Below, one piece after another: positions 18,291 through 28,025 of a DNA stretch of 64,000 nt (positions are counted from its first letter, which is position 1; every line of letters begins with the position of its first letter). The stretch is taken from NCBI RefSeq assembly GCF_001299635.1, contig NZ_JRHN01000017.1:39444-103443 (forward strand), read 5' to 3'. The position numbers and the translations under genes were made by a program. The notes beneath the pieces are model-generated. The model saw nothing but the letters and a program-made list of their open reading frames with translations. It was not told where the DNA came from and ran no database searches. The stretch is from Clostridioides difficile. Its GTDB lineage: Bacteria > Bacillota > Clostridia > Peptostreptococcales > Peptostreptococcaceae.

Positions 18291-18319
18291 AAAAGAGCAA
18301 AATTTTTTGCTCTTTTTTT
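18291..18319 (+). terminator. Intrinsic terminator of the ornithine regulator gene
   Basis: A 12-bp complementary arm pair (18291-18302 with 18305-18316; the innermost pairs open to form the loop) runs into a T tract. Confidence 0.8.
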
Positions 18320-18376
18320 ATGTTTCAAAATAGATATAATTTTTTATTTATGAAAACACATAACAAAATAATTATA

Positions 18377-18392
18377 GTTTCAACGTTTCAAG
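18377..18392 (+). repeat. Tandem GTTTCAA repeats, candidate activator site
   Basis: GTTTCAAC and GTTTCAAG stand head to tail at 18377-18384 and 18385-18392, 25 bp before the -24 element. A third GTTTCAA is at 18322-18328. Candidate upstream activator sequence for the adjacent sigma-54 activator. Confidence 0.45.
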
Positions 18393-18415
18393 AAATATTT
18401 GCTTTAATTTTGAAG

Positions 18416-18432
18416 TTGGCATGATTTATGCT
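18416..18432 (+). promoter_or_regulatory. Sigma-54 (-24/-12) promoter of the ornithine operon
   Basis: TTGGCATGATTTATGCT: GG at 18418-18419 and GC at 18430-18431 with exactly 10 bp between, as sigma-54 needs. The -12 element is ATGC rather than TTGC, a small deviation. Transcription would start near 18443. Confidence 0.85.
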
Positions 18433-18477
18433 TTAACTATTTATTGAGAATATATAAATTTTTAGGAGGGTGTATAT

Positions 18478-19545
18478 ATGAGAAAAGTAAGAGTTGGAAT
18501 ATGGGGATTTGGAGCTATGGGAATAGGTATGGCTAATATGATTCTAAAAAAAGAAGGTATCGAAATAGTATCTGTTTGTAGTAGAAGTACTTCAGGGAAA
18601 AGCATGTATGACATCTTAGAAATTGAAAGAGGAGAAAGACCAGAAGTTATTATCAATGGAAATTATGAAGAAGTTTTTAAAGAAAAAAGTGTAGATGTTG
18701 TTTTATTAGCAACTGATTCATTTACTAAAAAGGCTTTTGATAAAATAATGTTCTTGTTAAATAGAAAAATAAATGTTATATCAACAGCAGAGCAAATGGC
18801 ATATCCACAAGCTGATGATGCAGATTTAGCTAAAAAAATGGATGAAGTTGCAAAGGATAATGGAGTAAGTATACTTGGAACAGGAATAAATCCAGGATTT
18901 GTGTTGGATTTACTAGTATTAGCACTTTCAGGAACTTGTGAGGAAGTTACTAGTATAAAAGCTAAGAGAGTAAATGATTTATCTCCTTTTGGAAAATCTG
19001 TTATGGTAGAGCAAGGTGTAGGAGTAACAAGAGAAGAATTCATAAAAGGTGTAGAAAATAATACTATAGCAGGTCATGTAGGATTTGTAGAATCAATAAA
19101 TATGATAGCTGATGGATTAGGATGGAAACTAGATAAGATAGAACAAACAAAAGAACCAATAATGACTACAGTAGATAGAAAATCTAAGTATGGAGAGGCA
19201 TTGGCTGGAAATGTTGCTGGTTGTAGACAATGTGGATATGGATATGTAAATGGAGATATTTTGATTGAAATGGAGCATCCACAACAGATAATACCTGAAG
19301 CAGAAGGTATTAAAACAGGAGATTATGTATCAATAAAAGGTATACCAAACATTGATTTACAAATAAATCCTGAGATACCTGGAGGAGTGGGCACTTATGC
19401 GATGATAGTAAACTCTATTCCATTAATAATAAATGCTAGACCAGGTCTTAAAACTATGTTAGATATACCAGTGCCTAGAGCAATAATGGGAGATGTAAGA
19501 AATCAGATTGAAGTTGAATTAGAGGAAGAATCAAAGGCCAATTAA
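18478..19545 (+). CDS. ord: 2,4-diaminopentanoate dehydrogenase
   Basis: Fourth-step enzyme of ornithine oxidation: it oxidatively deaminates (2R,4S)-2,4-diaminopentanoate to 2-amino-4-oxopentanoate with NAD(P)+. 355 residues, the normal length. An N-terminal Rossmann fold is seen in VGIWGFGAMGIGMANMIL, similar to dihydrodipicolinate reductases. The substrate domain contains ILGTGINPGF and a central GRQCGYG-type segment. AGGAGGG precedes the ATG. It is the first gene of the operon behind the sigma-54 promoter. The order ord-ortA-ortB-oraS-oraE matches the set described in Clostridium sticklandii and C. difficile, which makes the assignment firm. Confidence 0.93.
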   Translation: MRKVRVGIWGFGAMGIGMANMILKKEGIEIVSVCSRSTSGKSMYDILEIERGERPEVIINGNYEEVFKEKSVDVVLLATDSFTKKAFDKIMFLLNRKINVISTAEQMAYPQADDADLAKKMDEVAKDNGVSILGTGINPGFVLDLLVLALSGTCEEVTSIKAKRVNDLSPFGKSVMVEQGVGVTREEFIKGVENNTIAGHVGFVESINMIADGLGWKLDKIEQTKEPIMTTVDRKSKYGEALAGNVAGCRQCGYGYVNGDILIEMEHPQQIIPEAEGIKTGDYVSIKGIPNIDLQINPEIPGGVGTYAMIVNSIPLIINARPGLKTMLDIPVPRAIMGDVRNQIEVELEEESKAN

Positions 19546-19579
19546 TAAAATAATAGCTGGTTAATAAGGAGATGAAAAA

Positions 19580-19888
19580 ATGGATGCTAAAGTTAATGAT
19601 TGGGTTATTATACACAAAATAGTACTGACTCCAGAAGAAAGAGCTCCACAAGTTCCAGAGGATACTAAGAAAGTATCCTTAGAAATGTGGGTTAAAGGAT
19701 TTATACAAAAGGATGCTTCTATAGGTGATTTAGTAGAAGTTAAAACAATTACAGGTAGACTTGTAAAAGGTAATTTACTTAAAGTAAATCCATATTATAC
19801 TCATGATTATGGTAAATGTATACCAGAATTACTCCAAATAGGAATACAGGCTAAAGAAATATTATTTGGAGGTGTATATAATGAATAA
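19580..19888 (+). CDS. ortA: 2-amino-4-oxopentanoate thiolase, alpha subunit
   Basis: Small subunit (102 residues) of the thiolase that splits 2-amino-4-oxopentanoate with CoA to acetyl-CoA and D-alanine. The sequence starts MDAKVNDWVIIHKIVL and includes APQVPEDTKKVSLEMWVKGF, which I recognise from OrtA. It shows no catalytic motif of its own; the PLP site is in OrtB. The ATG has an AAGGAG site 34 bp after ord. Its end overlaps the OrtB start by 8 bp, so the two subunits are translationally coupled, consistent with an alpha-beta complex. Confidence 0.9.
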   Translation: MDAKVNDWVIIHKIVLTPEERAPQVPEDTKKVSLEMWVKGFIQKDASIGDLVEVKTITGRLVKGNLLKVNPYYTHDYGKCIPELLQIGIQAKEILFGGVYNE

Positions 19889-21314
19889 TAATACAGCATC
19901 AATGAAAGATATGAGTTATAAAGCTGTTATGGGAAGAAATAATGAAATAATGAAAAATGCGATTGGATTGGATTACTCTTCTTTTGAACAAGAAGGAATA
20001 GGATTTGATTATGAAAAAATGATGGGTGAAACAGGATATACATTACAGGATATTGAAGCAATTCAGTCACAATATGCTGTTGGGAATACTCCCATAATAG
20101 AACTTAAAAATTTAACTAAATTAGCTAGAAAATGTGCTCCAGAGGGTAAAGGAGCTAGAATATTTGTAAAAGATGAAGCAATGAATGCATCTGGTAGCTT
20201 TAAAGCAAGAAGAGCAGCTACTGCCGTATATCATGCTAAAAAAATGGGATATAAAGGCGTAATAGCAGCTACTAGTGGCAACTATGGTGCAGCTGTAGCA
20301 TCTCAGGCAGCTATGCAGGGTCTAAAATGTATAATAGTTCAAGAGTGTTATGATTCTAATGGTATAGGTCAACCTGAAATTATAGAAAAAGCTAGAAAAT
20401 GTGAGGCATATGGAGCAGAAGTTATTCAATTAACTGTTGGACCAGAATTATTTTATACATTCTTAGTTTTATTAGAAGAAACAGGCTATTTTAATGCATC
20501 ATTATATTCACCATTTGGAATTGCAGGTGTAGAGACTTTAGGGTATGAGTTGGCTATTCAATTTAGAGAAAAATATAAAAAAGACCCTGATGTAGTTGTT
20601 TGTACAAATGCAGGTGGAGGTAATCTCACTGGAACTGCAAGAGGATTGATAAAAGCTGGTTCTCTTAATACTAAAGTAGTAGGAGCAAGTGTTGACTTAA
20701 AAGGATTACACATGGCTAGTGATAATCAATTTAATAAAAAATCATTTACAACGGGGCATACAGGTTTTGGTATACCATTTTGTACGTGGCCTGATAGGTC
20801 AGATGTACCTAGGTCTGCAGCTAGGCCGCTTAGATATATGGATAGATATGTATTAGTAAAACAAGGAGAAGTTTTTTATACAACTGAATTATTGGCACAA
20901 CTAGAAGGAATAGAAAGAGGCCCTGCAGGAAATACATCTTTAGCAGCAGCATTCTCTTTAGCTCAAGAATTGGATGAAGATAAAGTTATAGTAGTACAAG
21001 AAACAGAGTATACAGGAGCAGGTAAACATATATGTCCACAACTTACCTTTGCAAGAGAAAATGGAATAGATATAAAATTTGGAAATCCAAGAGAAGAGAT
21101 TGCAGGAGTAAACTTAATATTACCAGAAAGGCCAGAATTATTAAAATGTGTTGACATTGATATGAATAAAATAAGAAAATCATTTATAAAAAATTGTATA
21201 TCCAACAATAACATTGAGAATGTTGATAATTTAAGTAATCAAGATATAGAGTATTTAATGGAAGAAGTAAAAAGTTCGAGAGATTTTGTTGTTGATACAT
21301 TAAATAATTTATAA
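19881..21314 (+). CDS. ortB: 2-amino-4-oxopentanoate thiolase, beta subunit (PLP)
   Basis: PLP-dependent large subunit of the thiolase, 477 residues. It has the tryptophan-synthase-beta/threonine-synthase fold: the PLP lysine is K108 in SGSFKARRA, followed by the ATSGNYGAAVA phosphate-binding stretch and a glycine-rich CTNAGGGNLTG loop. A longer frame starts at 19866, but the ATG at 19881 has TTGGAGGTG in front and gives the expected length. It yields acetyl-CoA, and so ATP through acetate kinase, plus alanine. It overlaps ortA, and oraS follows after 77 bp. Confidence 0.93.
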   Translation: MNNNTASMKDMSYKAVMGRNNEIMKNAIGLDYSSFEQEGIGFDYEKMMGETGYTLQDIEAIQSQYAVGNTPIIELKNLTKLARKCAPEGKGARIFVKDEAMNASGSFKARRAATAVYHAKKMGYKGVIAATSGNYGAAVASQAAMQGLKCIIVQECYDSNGIGQPEIIEKARKCEAYGAEVIQLTVGPELFYTFLVLLEETGYFNASLYSPFGIAGVETLGYELAIQFREKYKKDPDVVVCTNAGGGNLTGTARGLIKAGSLNTKVVGASVDLKGLHMASDNQFNKKSFTTGHTGFGIPFCTWPDRSDVPRSAARPLRYMDRYVLVKQGEVFYTTELLAQLEGIERGPAGNTSLAAAFSLAQELDEDKVIVVQETEYTGAGKHICPQLTFARENGIDIKFGNPREEIAGVNLILPERPELLKCVDIDMNKIRKSFIKNCISNNNIENVDNLSNQDIEYLMEEVKSSRDFVVDTLNNL

Positions 21315-21391
21315 TAATTACTAATTTTTAATTTAATGCGAAATAAATAGTCGGAAAATTCAATTAAAATTATACGGATGGGGGAATGTTC

Positions 21392-21766
21392 ATGAAAAAA
21401 AGAGAGGATGATTTTGAAGTTAGAAGAAAACATCTTCAAGAACTAAGTGATGATGAGTTAAAAGAAAGGTTTTGGAGTTTAGCTACCCAAATAGTAGAGC
21501 CAATGATAGACCTTGGCAAAAAGAACACAACACCATCAATAGAAAGGTCTGTTTTGTTAAGAATGGGATTTTCTTCTCTTGAAGTAAAACCTATTTTAGA
21601 AGGTGTTATGGAAAGAGGTCTTATAGGTAAAGGGGCAGGGCATGTAGTTTATAAGTTGGCTAAATCTAAAAATATAACAGTTAGAGAAGCTGGTTTATTA
21701 TTAGTTAATGGTGAATACTGGGATGAAGTTACATGTTTATTTAGAGAAGGGGTAGAATCATGTTAA
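21392..21766 (+). CDS. oraS: D-ornithine 4,5-aminomutase, small subunit
   Basis: Small subunit of the adenosylcobalamin- and PLP-dependent mutase that moves the delta-amino group of D-ornithine to C4, giving 2,4-diaminopentanoate. 124 residues from ATG 21392, which is 7 bp after a GGGGGA site; the ATG at 21386 is too close to that site. The sequence begins MKKREDDFEVRRKHLQELSDDELKERF and is helical, as known for OraS. Its stop overlaps the OraE start (ATGTTAA at 21760-21766), so the two subunits are coupled. Length and context match the family. Confidence 0.92.
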   Translation: MKKREDDFEVRRKHLQELSDDELKERFWSLATQIVEPMIDLGKKNTTPSIERSVLLRMGFSSLEVKPILEGVMERGLIGKGAGHVVYKLAKSKNITVREAGLLLVNGEYWDEVTCLFREGVESC

Positions 21767-23964
21767 AGGAAAATAAAAAACTAGATATAGACTATATATT
21801 AAAAGATTTGGATAAATATAAACCAAAGAGAAGAGGTTGGGTTTGGAGAGAACATCTGGAAAATCTTGAAATGGGACCTTTTGAATATAAAGACTGTACA
21901 AAACCTTTAAAGAAGAGTGTAGGGTTACCATCATCTAAATATTTCAATAATATTGACCCTCAACCAAGCCCCATTATTACTACTGAAATAGCTTCTGGTA
22001 GATTTGAAGATGATATAAGAAGAATGAGGATGGCAGCTCATCATGGCGCTGACCATTTAATGGTTATTAGAACTGCTGGGCAATCCCATTTTGACGGACT
22101 TATAGAAGGTACTCCTCAAGGTATAGGTGGAGTTCCAATAACAAGAAAACAAGTAAGAGCTCAAAGAAAAGCTCTTGATTTTATAGAAGAAGAAGTTGGC
22201 AGACCTATTAATTACCATTCATATGTAAGTGGTGTTGCTGGTCCTGAAGTAGCAGTAATGTTTGCTGAAGAAGGAGTCAATGGAGCACACCAAGACCCAC
22301 AATACAATGTTCTATATAGAAATATAAATATGATAAGGTCTTTTGTAGATGCTTGTGAAGCTAAAAAAATAATGGCTTTTGCGAATATAGCTCAAATAGA
22401 TGGAGCACATAATGCTAATGCTACTGCTAGAGAAGCATGGAAGGTAATGCCTGAACTTATGGTTCAACATGCTTTAAACTCTATATTCTCTGAGAAAATA
22501 GGGATAGATAAAAGTAATATATGTTTATCAACAGTGCCACCAACAGCTCCTCCAGCACCATGCTTAAGAATAGACTTACCTTATGCTGTTGCACTTAGAG
22601 AATTATTTAGTGATTATAAGATGAGAGCCCAAATGAATACTAAATATATGGAATCATCAACTAGAGAAGCAACAGTTACTCATGTATTAAATTTATTAAC
22701 ATCAGTACTAACTAGAGCTGACATACAATCAACTATAACACCTGACGAAGGTAGAAATGTACCTTGGCATATATACAACATAGAAGCATGTGATACAGCA
22801 AAACAAGCTTTAGTTGGTATGGATGGCCTTATGGATATGATAGAACTTAAAGATGTTGGTGAATTAAGAGATAAAGCAAGAGAGCTTAAAGAAAGAGCTG
22901 TACTATATATGGAAGAAATATTTGAAGTTGGTGGATATTTTGAGTCTGTAGAGCAAGGATTTTTCGTTGATTCTGGAAATTATCCAGAAAGAAATGGTGA
23001 TGGTATATCTAGAAAAATAAAAGGCGGAGTTGGAGAAGGTACTGTTTATGAAAGAGAAGAAGATTATCTAGCACCTGTAACTGCTCACTTTGGATACAAC
23101 AATGTAGCTCAGTATGATAAAAATGCTATAGATAATCCATCAATATTAATAGACGGATGCACATTTGAAAGTCCAGATAAAATAATATATATTGATGAGC
23201 TTGATGATTTTGACAATGTGGAAAACAGACTAAAAGAATCAGAAGAATACAGAAATGGAGATAAAATCAAGCCTGAAATGGAATGGTGTGCAGATGGAAT
23301 TGTAATGATAACTATGATGTTACCTACTGATAAAAGAACAGCCGAGTTTGCAGCTTTGGAATTTGTAAAGAAAATGAACTTGCAAGAAGTTGAAGTTATA
23401 AGTAGAGAAGTGATGCATGAATCTGAAGGTACTAGAATAGAAGTGAAAGGAAGAGTTCCATTCGATATAGATTTAAACAATTTAGTAATACCAGAAGAGC
23501 CTAAAGTACTGACTGATGAAGAAATAAGAGCTGATATAGAAGAAAGACCTATGAAAATAGTTTCAGCTACAGTTGGAGAAGATGAACACTCAGTTGGTTT
23601 AAGGGAAATAATAGATATAAAACATGGTGGTATTGAAAAGTATGGTATAGAATGTCATTATCTAGGAACTTCTGTGCCTGTAGAAAAATTGGTAGATGCA
23701 GCAATTGAACTAAATGCAGATGCAATACTTGCATCTACAATAATAAGTCATGATGATATTCACTATAAAAACATGAAGAAATTACATGATTATTGTGTAG
23801 AAAAAGGTATAAGAGATAAAGTAATGATAGCATGTGGAGGAACACAAGTAACACCTGAAATAGCCGTTGAACAAGGAATAGATGCTGGATTTGGAAGAAA
23901 CAGCAAAGGTATTCATGTAGCCACTTTCTTAGTTGAAAAAAGAAGAGAAATGAATAATAAGTAA
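21760..23964 (+). CDS. oraE: D-ornithine 4,5-aminomutase, large subunit
   Basis: Catalytic subunit of 734 residues with a TIM barrel for adenosylcobalamin and substrate and a C-terminal Rossmann B12-binding domain. The cobalt-ligating histidine is H610 in DEHSVG (the DxHxxG motif). The PLP lysine is K621 in DIKHGG, 11 residues later; the same spacing is known for the characterised enzyme and for lysine 5,6-aminomutase. It starts inside the oraS stop region and its own stop overlaps the next ATG (TAATGG at 23962), so the operon is tightly coupled. Needs B12, which ties ornithine use to cobalamin supply. Confidence 0.95.
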   Translation: MLKENKKLDIDYILKDLDKYKPKRRGWVWREHLENLEMGPFEYKDCTKPLKKSVGLPSSKYFNNIDPQPSPIITTEIASGRFEDDIRRMRMAAHHGADHLMVIRTAGQSHFDGLIEGTPQGIGGVPITRKQVRAQRKALDFIEEEVGRPINYHSYVSGVAGPEVAVMFAEEGVNGAHQDPQYNVLYRNINMIRSFVDACEAKKIMAFANIAQIDGAHNANATAREAWKVMPELMVQHALNSIFSEKIGIDKSNICLSTVPPTAPPAPCLRIDLPYAVALRELFSDYKMRAQMNTKYMESSTREATVTHVLNLLTSVLTRADIQSTITPDEGRNVPWHIYNIEACDTAKQALVGMDGLMDMIELKDVGELRDKARELKERAVLYMEEIFEVGGYFESVEQGFFVDSGNYPERNGDGISRKIKGGVGEGTVYEREEDYLAPVTAHFGYNNVAQYDKNAIDNPSILIDGCTFESPDKIIYIDELDDFDNVENRLKESEEYRNGDKIKPEMEWCADGIVMITMMLPTDKRTAEFAALEFVKKMNLQEVEVISREVMHESEGTRIEVKGRVPFDIDLNNLVIPEEPKVLTDEEIRADIEERPMKIVSATVGEDEHSVGLREIIDIKHGGIEKYGIECHYLGTSVPVEKLVDAAIELNADAILASTIISHDDIHYKNMKKLHDYCVEKGIRDKVMIACGGTQVTPEIAVEQGIDAGFGRNSKGIHVATFLVEKRREMNNK

Positions 23965-25373
23965 TGGAAAATAAAAAAATTTCTTTGAAAATAGATGTGT
24001 TGGTAGCTGAAATTGGAAGTACTACCACTGTAGTAAATGCTTTCCATAATATTGATACTGAGAATCCTGTATTTTTAGGTCAAGGTCAAGCTCCAACAAC
24101 AGTGTTTGAAGGTGGAGATGTAAGAAATGGCTTGTCAGGTGCTATTAAGGATTTAGCTAATAAATTATCTGTAGAGGATATAAAGTATAATGATATGTTT
24201 GCAACTTCTAGTGCAGCTGGTGGGTTAAAAATGACTGTACATGGTTTAGTATATGATATGACAGTAAAAGCAGCTAAAGAAGCTGCTCTAGGAGCTGGAG
24301 CTGTTATTCGTCAAGTAACATCAGGTAGAATTAAAAGAACTGATTTGAATAAAATAAAAGAAATAAATCCAAACATAATTTTAATAGCTGGTGGAGTTGA
24401 TTATGGAGAAAGAGATACAGCTATTTATAATGCAGAAATGATAGCTTCTATGAATTTAGATATACCAGTTATATATGCTGGAAATATTGAAAATCAAGAT
24501 GAAGTAAAGTTAATATTCGAAGATACAAACTATAAGCTATATATAACAGAAAATGTATATCCTAAAATAGATTTATTGAATATAGAGCCTACAAGAAAAA
24601 TTATTCAAGGTGTATTTGAAGACCACATAACTACAGCACCAGGAATGAAGTATATTAAAGAAATGGTTAATGAAAATATTACTCCAACACCAGGCGCTGT
24701 AATGGAAGCATCTAAATTATTATATAAAAATATTGGAGATTTATTAACTTTAGATGTAGGTGGAGCAACTACTGATGTACACTCTGTTACAGATGGAAGT
24801 GACTATATCAATAAAATCTTAGTTAATCCTGAACCTGTAGCGAAGAGAAGTGTTGAGGGGGATTTAGGTGTATATGTAAATATGAAAAATATAGTAGAAG
24901 TTATAGGTAAAGAAAACCTACAAAATGAATTATCTATAGACATTGATTCAATAATAGATAATTATCCACCAATACCAAAATCAAAAGAAGAAATCCTATT
25001 TGTTGAGAGACTGACAACAGAAGCTGTTATCAAAGCTATGTTAAGACACTCTGGAAAAATAAGAAATATTTATGGAACAACTGGAAAAGTCAAAATTGCA
25101 GAAGGAAAAGATTTAACAGAGGTAAGATATATAGTTGGTACAGGGGGAGCGCTTACTAGGCTCCCTAGTAGAATTAAAATATTAAACAGTATGCTTAAAT
25201 ACAATAAAAATAAAGAATTACTATTTCCAAAAGAGAAAACAAAGATATTGATAGATAATGACTATATTATGGCATCTATGGGTGTTTTATCTAAAAAATA
25301 TGAAGAAGCATCTCTTAAGCTCCTACTAAAAAGTTTAAACTTCAAGGAGGAACGATTATGTACCCTAGATTAG
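23964..25373 (+). CDS. GlmL/MutL-family protein, likely aminomutase reactivase
   Basis: 469-residue protein of the GlmL/MutL family in the actin/Hsp70-like ATPase superfamily. Two phosphate-binding motifs are seen: VAEIGSTTTVVNAF at the N-terminus and LLTLDVGGATTDVHSV near residue 259; a glycine-rich YIVGTGGALTRLPS lies near 395. GlmL is encoded between glutamate mutase subunit genes, and members of this family are thought to reactivate B12 mutases by exchanging damaged cobalamin. Position directly after oraE, with a one-base overlap, supports the same job for D-ornithine aminomutase. It overlaps orr by 16 bp. Confidence 0.85.
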   Translation: MENKKISLKIDVLVAEIGSTTTVVNAFHNIDTENPVFLGQGQAPTTVFEGGDVRNGLSGAIKDLANKLSVEDIKYNDMFATSSAAGGLKMTVHGLVYDMTVKAAKEAALGAGAVIRQVTSGRIKRTDLNKIKEINPNIILIAGGVDYGERDTAIYNAEMIASMNLDIPVIYAGNIENQDEVKLIFEDTNYKLYITENVYPKIDLLNIEPTRKIIQGVFEDHITTAPGMKYIKEMVNENITPTPGAVMEASKLLYKNIGDLLTLDVGGATTDVHSVTDGSDYINKILVNPEPVAKRSVEGDLGVYVNMKNIVEVIGKENLQNELSIDIDSIIDNYPPIPKSKEEILFVERLTTEAVIKAMLRHSGKIRNIYGTTGKVKIAEGKDLTEVRYIVGTGGALTRLPSRIKILNSMLKYNKNKELLFPKEKTKILIDNDYIMASMGVLSKKYEEASLKLLLKSLNFKEERLCTLD

Positions 25374-26422
25374 AAATAGATGTAGAAAAGTTAAAACATA
25401 ATGTCAAAATAATTTCACAGAAGTGTCATGAAAAAAATATTAAGGTATCTTTTGTAACTAAATCATTTTGTGCACAAAAAGAGGTAGTAGAATCAGTATG
25501 TTGTGAAGGAATAGACCATATAGCAGATTCAAGGATACAGAACTTAAAAAAATTACAAAATATAAATTTGCCTAAAATGCTGATTAGAATACCCATGATA
25601 AGTGAACTAGAAGAAGTTATCAATTATTGTGATATTAGCCTTAACTCAGAACTGGAAACCATAAAGAAATTAAATGAATTGTGTAAAAGTAAAAATATTA
25701 TTCACAAGATAGTTCTTATGTTTGACCTAGGGGATTTACGAGAAGGATACTTTTATGAAGAAGATTTTTTTAATAGTGTAAGAGAGATAGTAAGATTAAA
25801 AAATATTAAAATAATTGGTATAGCTACAAACTTAACTTGTTATGGAGCTGTTATACCATCTAGAGAAAATACAGGCAGATTAGTAAGTATAGCACGAAAG
25901 ATGGAAGAAGAATTTGGTATAAATGTAGAAATAGTATCTGGAGGAAATTCAAGTTCTATGCATCTAATTATAAGTAATACTATGCCAGAGGGTATTACTA
26001 ATTTAAGAATAGGAGAATCTATTATACTTGGTAGAGAAACAGCATACGGTAAAAATATACATGGAGCATATCAAGATGTATTTAAATTGGTATGCCAAAT
26101 AATTGAATGTAAGGAAAAACCATCAGTTCCCATTGGAGAAATAGGGGTTGATGCTTTTAGAAAAAAACCTGTTTATGAAGATAAAGGAATCTTAAAAAGG
26201 GCAATTATAGCTATAGGTAAACAGGATATAAATATTGACTCTTTAATTCCAATAGACACTTATATAAAAATATTAGGAGCAAGTTCAGACCACATGATAT
26301 TAGATGTAAGTAACACAAAACATGATTATAAAGTAGGTGATAATGTGGAATTCTTATTAACTTATGGAGGTATCATGTCATCTAGTACAAGTGAATACGT
26401 TTCAAAAAAAATTATAGTGTAG
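25358..26422 (+). CDS. orr: Ornithine racemase (alanine racemase fold)
   Basis: PLP enzyme of 354 residues that interconverts L- and D-ornithine, which lets the D-specific aminomutase act on L-ornithine. The fold-III alanine-racemase N-terminus is clear: YPRLEIDVEKLKHNV then VSFVTKSFCA with the PLP lysine near residue 37, and IVSGGNSSSM and LRIGESIILG farther on. An AAGGAGG site inside the previous gene fixes ATG 25358, giving a 16-bp overlap. It resembles the Orr of C. sticklandii rather than cell-wall Alr. Part of the ornithine operon. Confidence 0.9.
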   Translation: MYPRLEIDVEKLKHNVKIISQKCHEKNIKVSFVTKSFCAQKEVVESVCCEGIDHIADSRIQNLKKLQNINLPKMLIRIPMISELEEVINYCDISLNSELETIKKLNELCKSKNIIHKIVLMFDLGDLREGYFYEEDFFNSVREIVRLKNIKIIGIATNLTCYGAVIPSRENTGRLVSIARKMEEEFGINVEIVSGGNSSSMHLIISNTMPEGITNLRIGESIILGRETAYGKNIHGAYQDVFKLVCQIIECKEKPSVPIGEIGVDAFRKKPVYEDKGILKRAIIAIGKQDINIDSLIPIDTYIKILGASSDHMILDVSNTKHDYKVGDNVEFLLTYGGIMSSSTSEYVSKKIIV

Positions 26423-26451
26423 TGTTCAAATAATTAGGAGGAAATTACTTT

Positions 26452-27873
26452 ATGAAAGAGCGAGAATGTAGAAAAGCAAGTCTGTTTGATGCAATGATAC
26501 CAATTACTTGTTTGATATTATTTTTAAGCCTAGGAGTATTAGTATATGGTTCATCACCTCATGTGCCACTAATAGGAGCTGCAGCAGTAGCAGGACTTGT
26601 AGCTGTATATAGGCTTGGATTTAAATGGAAAGACTTAGAGTTAAGTATGTTTAATAGTATAAAGATGGCAATGCAAGCAATCTTGATTATAATTATAATA
26701 GGCGTACTTATAGGAACTTGGATAGTAAGTGGAGTAGTTCCATGTATGATTTATTGGGGACTAAAAATTTTATCACCAAATATTTTTTTAGTGGCATCAA
26801 CATTAGTCTGTGCAATCGTATCTCTTGCAACTGGTTCATCTTGGAGTACAATGGGGACAGTGGGTGTAGCACTTTTAGGAATTGGTCAAAGTTTAGGGAT
26901 GCCAGTTGGATTAATAGTGGGTTCTATAATATCTGGAGCTTACTTTGGAGATAAACTATCACCTTTATCTGAAACGACTAACTTAGCTCCAGCAATGGCA
27001 GGAACAGACTTGTTTACACATATAAAATATATGCTATATTCAACTATACCATCATTATTAATTTGTTTAGTAATTTATGGTGTAATTGGAATGAAGTATT
27101 CAGGTCAAGCATTAGATATAAAACAGATAGAGCTAATTAGGTCTACATTAGATTCTACATTTAATACTTTATCACCAGTACTATTATTAGCTCCAGTAAT
27201 AGTAATTGGATTGGTTGTATTTAAAGTCCCTGCTATACCAGGACTTATAGTAGGTGCTGTATTAGGAGTACTGTTTGCAGTAGTTTTCCAAGGAGAATCT
27301 ATGAAGACAATATTAGATGCGGCACAAAATGGATATATTTCATCAACACAAATAGAAGAAGTAGATGCTTTATTGTCTAAAGGTGGGATTATGAATATGA
27401 TGTCTACAGTATCTTTAACAATATGTGCTCTATCTCTTGGGGGTATTCTAGAAAAAACAGGTATGCTTGAAGTGGTAGCATCTTCTTTACTAAGATTAGC
27501 GAAGGGTGTATTTGGAACAGTATTATGTACAATGGTAACTTGTACAGTTACTAACATAATAGCAGGAGAACAATACTTATCTATAGTTATACCAGGAAGA
27601 ATGTATAATAAGGAATATAAAAAAAGAGGTATACATCCTAAAATGTTATCAAGGGCTTTAGAAGATAGTGGGACTTTAACTTCTCCATTAGTGCCATGGA
27701 ATACATGTGGAGCATATATAACAGCTACATTAGGTGTATCAGCATTAACATATGGTCCATATGCATTATTAAATATTATAAATCCATTGGTATCTCTAGT
27801 TTTAATTGCATGTAAGTTTAAAATAGCAAAAATAGAAGATGAACCTGAAACTTGTTTAAATTTTGATGTATGA
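26452..27873 (+). CDS. NhaC-family Na+/H+ antiporter-type transporter
   Basis: 473-residue membrane protein with about eleven to twelve hydrophobic segments. Typical NhaC features include TGSSWSTMGTVGVALLGIG and ISGAYFGDKLSPLSETTNLAPA near residues 140-185, and LTSPLVPWNTCGAY near 418. NhaC proteins are annotated as Na+/H+ antiporters, but relatives exchange organic anions or amino acids (for example malate/lactate). It is the last gene of the ornithine operon, 29 bp after orr with an AGGAGG site. The context makes ornithine import or alanine/ornithine exchange a fair inference, not proven by sequence. Confidence 0.85.
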   Translation: MKERECRKASLFDAMIPITCLILFLSLGVLVYGSSPHVPLIGAAAVAGLVAVYRLGFKWKDLELSMFNSIKMAMQAILIIIIIGVLIGTWIVSGVVPCMIYWGLKILSPNIFLVASTLVCAIVSLATGSSWSTMGTVGVALLGIGQSLGMPVGLIVGSIISGAYFGDKLSPLSETTNLAPAMAGTDLFTHIKYMLYSTIPSLLICLVIYGVIGMKYSGQALDIKQIELIRSTLDSTFNTLSPVLLLAPVIVIGLVVFKVPAIPGLIVGAVLGVLFAVVFQGESMKTILDAAQNGYISSTQIEEVDALLSKGGIMNMMSTVSLTICALSLGGILEKTGMLEVVASSLLRLAKGVFGTVLCTMVTCTVTNIIAGEQYLSIVIPGRMYNKEYKKRGIHPKMLSRALEDSGTLTSPLVPWNTCGAYITATLGVSALTYGPYALLNIINPLVSLVLIACKFKIAKIEDEPETCLNFDV

Positions 27874-27973
27874 CGTTAATAAGTTTAAATTCAAAGTTTT
27901 ATATTAATTTATTCTTTTATTTCTAATATTCCCAGAATATCTATGTGAACAGTATCATAAATTTTATATGTTA

Positions 27974-28025
27974 AAAAAGCTATAGGTGAATTTGTTTTTA
28001 CATAAATTTGCTTATAGCTTTCTTC
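27974..28025 (+). terminator. Terminator of the ornithine operon
   Basis: Outer arms 27974-27984 and 28013-28021 pair, with further pairing inside around an AAATTTG-type segment, then TCTTCT. Lies 100 bp after the NhaC stop. Confidence 0.6.
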
